From Patulibacter defluvii (GTDB taxonomy: Bacteria > Actinomycetota > Thermoleophilia > Solirubrobacterales > Solirubrobacteraceae), in the NCBI RefSeq assembly GCF_034096925.1, contig NZ_JAWZSQ010000005.1, positions 124,001 through 188,000 on the forward strand: a DNA stretch of 64,000 nucleotides, written 5' to 3'. The position numbers and the translations under genes were made by a program. Numbering within the stretch: position 1 is the stretch's first letter; the number at the start of each line of letters is the position of its first letter. The notes below the pieces were generated by a model. It ran no database searches and was not told where the DNA came from. It worked only from the letters and a program-made list of their open reading frames with translations. This document shows positions 8,630 through 16,054 of this stretch, piece by piece.

Positions 8630-10288
8630 ATGGCTCTCCCCGCCCCGCTCGAGAAGGTCGCCGCGTCCGCCGGCAAGACGGCGTTCACGCTCCAGCAGCT
8701 CACGACCGCCGGGGTCGTCGGGCCGATGGCGCCACAGAAGGTGCCGAAGATCCTGCGGGCGCTGCGCGGCTTCGGGCCGACGCCGGCCGCCGGCTACACG
8801 ATGAACGCGGTCCGCCGGCCGGACAACCTGGCGCTGATCGACGAGACCGGCTCGCTGACCTTCCGCGAGGTCCACGAGCGCTCGAACGCGCTCGCCCACG
8901 AGCTGCGGCGGCTGGGCGTCAAGGAGGGCGACAGCCTGGCGGTGATGTGCCGCAACCACCGCGGCTTCGTGGAGACGATCGTCGCGGCGTCGAAGCTCGG
9001 CGTCCACCAGCTGCTGCTGAACACGATGTTCAGCGGCCCCCAGATCAAGGACGTCCTGGCCCGCGAGAAGCCGGTCGTGGCCGTCTACGACCAGGAGTTC
9101 CAGGGCCTGGTGGCGCCCGGCGCGGCTGACCTCAAGCGGGTCGTCTGGACCCACGCGAGCGCCGGCGAGCACACCACCGGCGAGCCGACCGCCGAGCAGC
9201 TGATCGCGCGCGGCGACCGGGGCGACCTGGCCCCGCCCGGCGAGCGCGGCCGGATGGTGATCCTCACCTCGGGCACCACCGGGACCCCGAAGGGCGCCGC
9301 CCGCCAGCAGCCGAAGTCGCTCAACCCGGCGGCCCAGATCCTCTCGCGGATGCCGCTGCGGTCGGAGGAGCGGACGATGCTCGCCGCCCCGATGTTCCAC
9401 TCCTGGGGCTACCTGCACTTCACGATGGGCTTCGCGCTCGGGTCGACGCTGGTGCTCCAGCGCCGCTTCACCCCCGAGGCGACGCTGGCCGCGATCGCCG
9501 AGCACCGCTGCCAGGTGCTGCCGGTGGTGCCGGTGATGCTGCAGCGGATCCTCGAGCTGCCGGACGAGGAGATCGCCAAGCACGACCTCTCGTCGCTGCG
9601 GATCGTCGCGCTCTCCGGCTCGGCGCTGCCCGGCGAGCTGGCGATCCGGGCGATGGACCGGCTCGGCGACGTGCTCTACAACCTCTACGGCTCGACCGAG
9701 GTCGGCTGGGCGACGATCGCCGACCCGGTCGACCTGCGCGCCGCGCCGGGCACCGCCGGCCGCGCCCCGCAGGGCACGCTGGTGCGGCTCTACGACGACC
9801 AGGGTCGTCAGGTGACCGCGCCCAACACGGTCGGCCGGATCTTCGTTGGCAACGACATGAAGTTCGACGGCTACACCGGCGGCGGCGGCAAGGACGTGAT
9901 CGACGGCCTGCTCTCCTCGGGCGACGTCGGCCACTTCGACGACGACGGCCGGCTGTTCGTCGACGGCCGCGACGACGACATGATCGTCTCGGGCGGGGAG
10001 AACGTCTTCCCGCGCGAGGTCGAGGACCTGATCGCCGACCTCGACGGGGTCAAGGAGGTCTCGGTGCTCGGCGTCCCCGACCCGTCGTGGGGCGAGCGGC
10101 TGCGGGCGTTCGTGGTCCTCGACGAGGGCGCCAGCCTCGACGAGGAGGCGATCAAGGGCCACGTGAAGGCCAACCTGGCCAGCTTCAAGGTCCCGCGCGA
10201 GGTCGTCTTCCTCGACGAGCTGCCGCGCAACGCGACCGGCAAGGTCCTCAAGCGGGAGCTGAAGGAGCTGCCGGTCGCCGGCGACTGA
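8630..10288 (+). CDS. Acyl-CoA synthetase / AMP-binding (ANL superfamily) ligase
   Basis: A 552-residue ANL-family enzyme that adenylates a carboxylic acid and transfers the acyl group to CoA. Core motifs are intact: phosphate loop LTSGTTGTPKG, YGSTEVGWATIA, SSGDVGHFDDDGRLFVDGRD containing the hinge, and C-terminal NATGKVLKREL with the adenylation Lys. The first 55 residues form an N-terminal extension before the typical RRPDNLALIDE start. The fatty-acyl class is likely, but substrate length cannot be read from sequence. It is divergent from the phosphatase gene. Confidence 0.88.
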   Translation: MALPAPLEKVAASAGKTAFTLQQLTTAGVVGPMAPQKVPKILRALRGFGPTPAAGYTMNAVRRPDNLALIDETGSLTFREVHERSNALAHELRRLGVKEGDSLAVMCRNHRGFVETIVAASKLGVHQLLLNTMFSGPQIKDVLAREKPVVAVYDQEFQGLVAPGAADLKRVVWTHASAGEHTTGEPTAEQLIARGDRGDLAPPGERGRMVILTSGTTGTPKGAARQQPKSLNPAAQILSRMPLRSEERTMLAAPMFHSWGYLHFTMGFALGSTLVLQRRFTPEATLAAIAEHRCQVLPVVPVMLQRILELPDEEIAKHDLSSLRIVALSGSALPGELAIRAMDRLGDVLYNLYGSTEVGWATIADPVDLRAAPGTAGRAPQGTLVRLYDDQGRQVTAPNTVGRIFVGNDMKFDGYTGGGGKDVIDGLLSSGDVGHFDDDGRLFVDGRDDDMIVSGGENVFPREVEDLIADLDGVKEVSVLGVPDPSWGERLRAFVVLDEGASLDEEAIKGHVKANLASFKVPREVVFLDELPRNATGKVLKRELKELPVAGD

Positions 10289-10345
10289 GCGGCGGCTGGC
10301 GCGCCCCCGCTCATCCGGCCCGGTCCGTCGTCGGGCTGTGCCAGG

Positions 10346-11593
10346 GTGGCCACGGTGAGGGCGATCAGGGGCAGGCGGGGAACCACGCTGGCGGCCGCGG
10401 TGGCGGTCCTGGCGGGCGGCGGGACGGCGGCGGCGCAGGCCGCGCCGCTGCTGCCGCAGCCGGCATCGGTGCGGGTGGTCACCAGCGGCGACGACCGCGG
10501 CCCGGTCGACCTGCGCCGCACCAGCCTCGTGCAGGAGGGCGACGAGCTGGTCTGGCGGGTCCTGACCGCCCACCCCTGGAAGGCCGCCGACCTGCGGGCG
10601 GGGGCGGGGCGCCGGATCTGCCTCTCGACCCACCGCCGCGACGACCGCGAGTCCTCGCGGCTCTGCGTCGGCTGGAACGGCCAGCGGCTGCGGGCGCGGC
10701 TGGCGACGATCGGCGCGAGCGGCCAGCCGCTTCGCTGGACGGCGTCGGCGGCGCGGGTGCGGCGGATCGACGGCCGCACGATCGAGGTCCGCGGCCCGAT
10801 CGCGGCGCTCGGCCACCGGCTCGGCCCGGTCCGCTGGAGCGCCAGCAGCCAGTGGACCGGCGGCGACGCATGCCCCGACGCCGGCGACTGCCGCGACCGC
10901 GCGCCGGCCCGCGGCGTCGCCCGCTACGAGGTCCGCCGCCCGGTCCCCGTCGGCTGCACGCCGCAGGGACCGCTGACCGTCCGCCAGGCGCCGCCGCGGT
11001 CGGAGAAGGAGGTCGCGCTGACCTTCGACGACGGCCCCTGGCTGCTGACCGGGCAGTTCCTCGATCGGCTGGCCCAGCTGCACGTGCCGGCGACCTTCTT
11101 CATGATCGGCCGCCAGGTCGAGGCCCAGGCCCCGCTGCTGCGGCGGATGCTGCGCGACGGCCACGCGCTCGGCAACCACACCTGGAGCCACCAGAACGTG
11201 GCCGGCGGCAACGCCGGGCAGATCAGCTCGACCAGCCAGGCGATCGAGCGCGCGACCGGCTCGGCGCCGTGCGTCTTCCGGCCGCCGGGCGGGGCCACCA
11301 GCGCCACCCTCGCCGGCCAGGTGCGGTCGCTGGGGATGGTCGACGTGCTCTGGTCGGTCGACACCGACGACTGGCGCGGCCCGCCGAGCAGCGACGCGAT
11401 CGTCGCCCGCGCGCTGGCCGTCCAGCCGGGCGGGATCGTGCTGATGCACGACGGCGGCGGTCCGCGCGGCAACACGCTGGCGGCGCTGCCGCGGATCGTC
11501 AGCGGGCTGCGGGCCCGCGGCTACCGGCTGGTGACGGTGCCGCAGCTGCTGCGTCTGCCGCAGCGGTTCGGCTACCGCCGCGTCGGCGCCTGA
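10346..11593 (+). CDS. Secreted polysaccharide deacetylase (NodB homology)
   Basis: A 415-residue exported protein. A signal peptide covers about residues 1-36. A 180-residue N-terminal beta-rich region of unknown type follows, then a NodB-type deacetylase domain (about 215-400). Metal and catalytic motifs are visible: TFDDGP, the HTWSH metal motif in GNHTWSHQNV, FRPPGG, and GGIVLMHDGGG. The enzyme probably removes acetyl groups from cell-wall glycan; the target is inference. GTG 10346 is used; GTG 10355 is an equally good start that still leaves a full signal peptide. Confidence 0.85.
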   Translation: MATVRAIRGRRGTTLAAAVAVLAGGGTAAAQAAPLLPQPASVRVVTSGDDRGPVDLRRTSLVQEGDELVWRVLTAHPWKAADLRAGAGRRICLSTHRRDDRESSRLCVGWNGQRLRARLATIGASGQPLRWTASAARVRRIDGRTIEVRGPIAALGHRLGPVRWSASSQWTGGDACPDAGDCRDRAPARGVARYEVRRPVPVGCTPQGPLTVRQAPPRSEKEVALTFDDGPWLLTGQFLDRLAQLHVPATFFMIGRQVEAQAPLLRRMLRDGHALGNHTWSHQNVAGGNAGQISSTSQAIERATGSAPCVFRPPGGATSATLAGQVRSLGMVDVLWSVDTDDWRGPPSSDAIVARALAVQPGGIVLMHDGGGPRGNTLAALPRIVSGLRARGYRLVTVPQLLRLPQRFGYRRVGA

Positions 11594-11620
11594 GCCCGGC
11601 TGCCGCGCCCGGCGCCGGGC

Positions 11621-11626
11621 TACCCT
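11621..11626 (+). promoter_or_regulatory. -10 element (TACCCT) for the DUF177 gene
   Basis: TACCCT ends exactly 6 nt before ATG 11633, an ideal leaderless arrangement. It rules out GTG 11627, which would lie directly against the hexamer. Confidence 0.6.
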
Positions 11627-11632
11627 GTGGCC

Positions 11633-12190
11633 ATGGCCCCCGATCCCGAAGCAGAGCTCGAGGAGCGGCTCGACCTCGCGACCCTGCGGATGGCGCCCGG
11701 CGACGGGCGCCGGCTGGAGCTGCCGGTCGCGCTCGACGGCGTCCGCCTGAGCACCCAGGGCTACGTGCCCGAGCCGGCGACGCCGACCGCCCGCCTCGAC
11801 CTCTCGCGGATGATCGGCGGCGGCTACGCGCTGCGGCTGCGGTTCTCGACCCGCGTCGCCGGTCCCTGCATGCGCTGCCTGCAGCCGACCGCGGCCGAGA
11901 TCGACGTCGACGTCCGCGAGCTGGAGCAGAAGGGCCGCGACGAGCAGCTCGACAGCGACTACGTCGAGGGCGACGAGCTGCTGCTGGCCCGCTGGGCGAA
12001 CGACTCGTTCGTCTTCTCGCTGCCGAGCCGGATCCTCTGCCGCGAGGACTGCCGCGGCCTCTGCCCGGAGTGCGGGGCGGACCTGAACGCCGACCCCGAC
12101 CACCGTCACGACCAGGGGCCGGATCCCCGCTGGGCGGCGCTGAAGGGGCTGCGGTTCGACGACGAGGGACGGCTGGTCGAGGGGCAGTGA
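11633..12190 (+). CDS. DUF177 (YceD) family protein
   Basis: A 185-residue DUF177 protein. In many bacteria this gene is co-transcribed with rpmF, and its plant and bacterial homologues are tied to 23S rRNA maturation. Signature elements are GPCMRCLQP in the middle, and CREDCRGLCPECGADLN followed by DPRWAALKGL near the C-terminus; the Cys cluster suggests metal binding. Here rpmF is not next to it but 1.4 kb downstream, separated by an ECF sigma pair, so the usual coupling is broken. The start is set by the -10 element. Confidence 0.85.
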   Translation: MAPDPEAELEERLDLATLRMAPGDGRRLELPVALDGVRLSTQGYVPEPATPTARLDLSRMIGGGYALRLRFSTRVAGPCMRCLQPTAAEIDVDVRELEQKGRDEQLDSDYVEGDELLLARWANDSFVFSLPSRILCREDCRGLCPECGADLNADPDHRHDQGPDPRWAALKGLRFDDEGRLVEGQ

Positions 12191-12237
12191 GGGACGCGGC
12201 GGGGTAACGCCCGCCGCGGTCCGGACAGGTAGGGGGC

Positions 12238-12860
<623 letters not shown>

Positions 12861-12864
<4 letters not shown>

Positions 12865-13568
12865 CCACCACCGTCACCCCCGATCCGCTCGGCGACCTGG
12901 GTCCGCGCCTGCGCGACGGCGACCCGCTCACCGACGGCCGCGCGCCGGAGCTGCCGCCGGAGCTGCTGGCCGCCGCCGCGGACGAGATCGCGGCGACCCC
13001 GCGGACCACCGCCGGTGCCGCCCGCCGCCCGCGCTCGCGATCGCGATCGCGCCGGACGTCGCTGGTGCTGGCGCTGGTGGCGCTGCTCGGCGTGCCGTCG
13101 GCCGCCGTCGCCACCTACGTCGGGATCCACAGCGGCTTCTTCCCCGGCCGCGACGACAGCGAGTCGACGCCCGGCGAGGAGTACCTGGACACCAGCAGCC
13201 CGGGGATCGTGCGGGTCGTCCGCGGCCTGACCGCCGGCGTGCCGCTGCCGCCCGGCGACGGCTGGGGGCCGCTGCTGGCCCGCTACCCGGCTGACGAGGG
13301 CCTGATGCAACGGAGCGGGATCGGGGTGGTCGTCGAGGGCTACGCCCGCTGCCGCTGGGACCGCGCCTACCTGCGGGCCGACGCGGCCGGCGACCTTTCC
13401 GGCCGCGAGCGCGCCGCGCGGACGCTGCTGGCCAGCGCCGGCTGGCGGTACACCGTCGCCACCGACGGCGGCGGGGTCGCGGCCCAGTACCGGCGGCAGG
13501 GCCGCGCGGCGCTGCGCGGCGACGCCGGTCCGGTCCGCCGGCACTGGCGGGCGAACTGCGGCGGCTGA
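12861..13568 (+). CDS. Single-pass membrane protein, probable anti-sigma partner
   Basis: A 235-residue protein overlapping the sigma gene by 4 nt. An N-terminal cytoplasmic part of about 65 residues ends in an Arg/Ser run, a transmembrane helix spans about 66-88 (TSLVLALVALLGVPSAAVA), and an extracytoplasmic domain of about 145 residues follows. The zinc-binding HxxxCxxC of ZAS anti-sigma factors is absent. The layout and coupling suggest it regulates the ECF factor, but that is inference; by similarity it is simply a hypothetical membrane protein. Confidence 0.7.
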
Positions 13569-13588
13569 GCAGCTCGCTGGCACGAAAT

Positions 13589-13601
13589 GACCGCTGCGGT
13601 C
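13589..13601. repeat. Perfect short palindrome upstream of rpmF
   Basis: GACCGCTGCGGTC is a 13-nt inverted repeat with a single-base centre, flanked by two AAATGAC-like words and preceded by TGGCACGAAAT (13578-13588), a word that recurs upstream of comM. It could be an operator or the terminator of the sigma/membrane pair. Confidence 0.45.
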
Positions 13602-13640
13602 CCAAAATGACACCGCAGATCATCCCGACGCCCGATTCCG

Positions 13641-13646
13641 TACCAT
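13641..13646 (+). promoter_or_regulatory. -10 element (TACCAT) for rpmF
   Basis: TACCAT ends 10 nt before the rpmF ATG, so the predicted leader is only a few nucleotides. Confidence 0.5.
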
Positions 13647-13656
13647 TCCGATCCTT

Positions 13657-13848
13657 ATGGCCGTCCCCAAGCAGAAGCAGTCGCACGCCCGTACCGCGAA
13701 GCGGCGCGCGCAGCACAAGGCTGCCCGCCCGACGGTCAACGAGTGCCCGCAGTGCCACAGCCCCCGGATCCCGCATCGCGTCTGCGGCACCTGCGGCTAC
13801 TACGACGGCCGCGTGGTCGTCGCGCCGAAGAGCTCGACCGACTTCTAG
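13657..13848 (+). CDS. rpmF: Large ribosomal subunit protein bL32
   Basis: A 63-residue 50S protein starting MAVPKQKQSHARTAKRRAQ, the classic L32 N-terminus. The zinc ribbon is complete (CPQC and CGTC), so this is the C+ form. It has its own short-leader promoter and precedes plsX by 162 nt, the conserved rpmF-plsX-acpP order of lipid synthesis loci. Confidence 0.97.
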   Translation: MAVPKQKQSHARTAKRRAQHKAARPTVNECPQCHSPRIPHRVCGTCGYYDGRVVVAPKSSTDF

Positions 13849-13859
13849 TCCCGGGACGG

Positions 13860-13865
13860 TAGGCT
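13860..13865 (+). promoter_or_regulatory. Possible -10 element (TAGGCT) with long C-rich leader before plsX
   Basis: TAGGCT is the only good -10-like hexamer between rpmF and plsX. It implies a leader of about 135 nt, containing a GGCCCG...CGGGCC inverted repeat near 13896-13923 and no Shine-Dalgarno before GTG 14011. Read-through from rpmF is an alternative. Confidence 0.3.
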
Positions 13866-14010
13866 GGCCGACGCCGCCCGCCACCGGTTCCCGACCCGGC
13901 CCGCTCGCCGCGCGCGAACGGGCCCCTCGCGTCGCCCGACCATCATCGCCGGCCCCTGCGCCGGCGCCGGTCCGTCCCACGCGCCCACCACCGCACCCCG
14001 TTCCCCGCCC

Positions 14011-15072
14011 GTGACCGTCACCGTCGCCGTCGACACCACCGGAGCGGACCTCGGACCAGCCGAGGTCGCCGAGGGTGCCCTGATCGCCGCCCGCCAGCGG
14101 ATCGACATCCGCCTCTACGGCCCCGCCGCCGAGCTGCGGGCCGTGGTCGGCGACGTGGCCGGGATCGAGGTGATCGACGCCCCGATCTCGATCGCCAAGG
14201 CCGCCGACCCGGTGACCGCCGTCCGCGGCAACCCAGAGGCGTCGATCGTCCAGGTCGCCCGCGCCGTCGCCGCCGGCGAGGCCGACGCCTTCGTGGTCGC
14301 CGGCGCCACCGGCCCGGCGCTGGCCGCCGGCCTGCTGCACGTCCGCCGCGCCAAGGGCATCCACCGCCCGGCGCTGGCGCTGCCGCTGCCGATCCCCGGC
14401 AAGGCGCCCGTGACCCTGGTCGACGTCGGCGCCAACGTCGAGTCGCGGCCCGACCACCAGGTCCAGTTCGCCTTCATGGGCGCCGCGCTGGCCCGCACCG
14501 TGCTCGGGATCGAGCGACCGCGGGTGGCGCTGCTCTCCAACGGCGAGGAGCCGACCAAGGGCACGCCGGACGTGGTCGAGGTCCACGGCCTGCTGCGCCA
14601 GCGGCTGGCCGACAACCCCTACGTCGACTTCGTCGGCAACATCGAGGGCACCGACGTCACCGAGGGCGCGGCCGACGTCGTCGTCACCGACGGCTTCACC
14701 GGCAACGTCACGCTGAAGCTGATCGAGGGCGTCTCGCAGACCGTCGTCCGCGAGATCCGCGCCGCCGCCAAGTCGAACCCGATGGCGATGGTCGGCGGGC
14801 TGCTGCTGAAGCCGGCGCTCGGCCGCTTCCGGCGCGAGATCGACCCCGAGGGCCCGGGCGGCGCCTACCTGCTGGGCCTGCGCTCGCTCGGCGTCGTGCC
14901 CCACGGCCGCTTCACCCGCAACGGCTTCGCCGAGGCGATCGTGCGGGCCGCCCGCGGGGTCGAGCGCGACGTCGTCGAGCTGGTCCACCACGACCTCCAG
15001 GCCGCCGGCGCGCTGCGCCGGACCGGCGGGGCGGCGGGGGCCGAGATCGCCACCGCCCGCCCCACCAGCTAG
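14011..15072 (+). CDS. plsX: Phosphate acyltransferase PlsX
   Basis: A 353-residue enzyme that converts acyl-ACP to acyl-phosphate for phosphatidic acid synthesis. Family signatures are the AVDTTGADLGP start, VDVGANVESRPDHQVQFAFMG, LLSNGEEPTKGT, FVGNIEGTD, VVTDGFTGNVTLKL and GGAYLLGL. Length is normal. The start lacks a visible ribosome-binding site, but no other in-frame start exists upstream. Its TAG stop is also the first half of the acpP -10 hexamer. Neighbours acpP and rnc belong to the same ancient gene string. Confidence 0.95.
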   Translation: MTVTVAVDTTGADLGPAEVAEGALIAARQRIDIRLYGPAAELRAVVGDVAGIEVIDAPISIAKAADPVTAVRGNPEASIVQVARAVAAGEADAFVVAGATGPALAAGLLHVRRAKGIHRPALALPLPIPGKAPVTLVDVGANVESRPDHQVQFAFMGAALARTVLGIERPRVALLSNGEEPTKGTPDVVEVHGLLRQRLADNPYVDFVGNIEGTDVTEGAADVVVTDGFTGNVTLKLIEGVSQTVVREIRAAAKSNPMAMVGGLLLKPALGRFRREIDPEGPGGAYLLGLRSLGVVPHGRFTRNGFAEAIVRAARGVERDVVELVHHDLQAAGALRRTGGAAGAEIATARPTS

Positions 15073-15075
15073 CGT
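15070..15075 (+). promoter_or_regulatory. -10 element (TAGCGT) for acpP, using the plsX stop codon
   Basis: TAGCGT ends 9 nt before acpP ATG 15085; its first three bases are the plsX TAG stop. An internal leaderless promoter would allow extra acpP transcripts, as expected for the very abundant acyl carrier protein. Confidence 0.45.
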
Positions 15076-15084
15076 TTCCCGACC

Positions 15085-15336
15085 ATGACGCGCGACGAGG
15101 TGTTCGAGATCGTCCGGCGCCATCTGGCCGACGAGCTGGAGGTCGACCCGGAGGCCATCGCCGAGACCACCCGCCTGCGGGAGGACCTCGAGGCCGATTC
15201 GCTGGACCTGTTCACGCTGGTCCAGGAGCTGGAGGACACCCACGGCGTCCAGCTGCCCGAGGACGAGGCCGCGCAGATCACCACCGTCGGCGAGGCCGTC
15301 GACGCCGTCCTGCGGCACCTGCCCGCGGCCGCGTAG
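15085..15336 (+). CDS. acpP: Acyl carrier protein
   Basis: An 83-residue acidic four-helix protein that carries acyl chains on a phosphopantetheine arm. The attachment Ser is in EADSLDLFTLV (DSL motif). Length and charge are typical. It lies between plsX and rnc with 12- and 9-nt gaps, so it can be read from the plsX transcript and from its own -10. Confidence 0.95.
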   Translation: MTRDEVFEIVRRHLADELEVDPEAIAETTRLREDLEADSLDLFTLVQELEDTHGVQLPEDEAAQITTVGEAVDAVLRHLPAAA

Positions 15337-15345
15337 GCGGTCGCC

Positions 15346-16041
15346 GTGAACGAGAGCACCGCCACCGACCGGCTGCGCGACCTGCTCGACGCGCTGCCGG
15401 ACGGCCTCCGCCGGCAGGTGCTCAGCCACGCCTCGTGGACCAGCCGTCGCGCCGACAGCTACGAGCGGCTGGCCTTCCTCGGCGACAGCGTGCTCGAGCT
15501 GGCCGTCTCGACCCACCTCTTCCGGACCCTCGACGCCGACCGCTTCGGCGCCGGCCGCCTGACCGAGGTCCGCGCCGGCACCGTCTCCGGCGCCGCCTGC
15601 CGCGGGGTCGCCGAGCGGCTGGAGGTCCCGCGGCGGATGGCCGAGATCGCCCCGGCCAACCTCCAGACCCGGGTCGCTGACCTGACCCGCACCGAGCGGG
15701 TGCTGGCCTCGGTCTGCGAGGCGGTGATCGGCGCCTGCTTCCTGGAGCACGGCTACGAGACGACGGCGCTGGCCGTGGTCGAGGCCTTCGCGCCCGAGCT
15801 GGAGGAGTCGCTCGACCACCCCGCCGACCACAAGAGCAAGCTGCAGGAGTGGCTGATGGCCCGCGGCCGCGCGGTCGTCTACCGGGTGGTCGAGGAGCTG
15901 GGCGAGCCGCACGCCCGCACGTTCGTGGTCGAGGCGACCGTCGAGGACGCCGTCGTCGGCTCCGGCCGCGGTCGCTCGAAGAAGCTGGCCGAGCAGGAGG
16001 CGGCCCGCGAGGCGATCGCCACCCTCGGGGTGTCCGCCTGA
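15346..16041 (+). CDS. rnc: Ribonuclease III-family protein with altered active site
   Basis: A 231-residue protein with an RNase III domain (about 1-150) and a C-terminal dsRNA-binding domain (about 158-228, KSKLQEWLMARG to SKKLAEQEAAREAI). The usual ERLEFLGD signature is ERLAFLGD: the Glu equivalent to E. coli E41 is Ala43. In the second motif LAD..EA is LASVCEA: the position of D114 is Ser122. Glu40, Asp47 and Glu125 (E. coli E38, D45, E117) remain. Two of the four metal-coordinating carboxylates are therefore missing. Synteny (acpP-rnc-smc) leaves no doubt about orthology; catalytic competence is open. Confidence 0.9.
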   Translation: MNESTATDRLRDLLDALPDGLRRQVLSHASWTSRRADSYERLAFLGDSVLELAVSTHLFRTLDADRFGAGRLTEVRAGTVSGAACRGVAERLEVPRRMAEIAPANLQTRVADLTRTERVLASVCEAVIGACFLEHGYETTALAVVEAFAPELEESLDHPADHKSKLQEWLMARGRAVVYRVVEELGEPHARTFVVEATVEDAVVGSGRGRSKKLAEQEAAREAIATLGVSA

Positions 16042-16054
16042 TCCCCCCGGCCAG

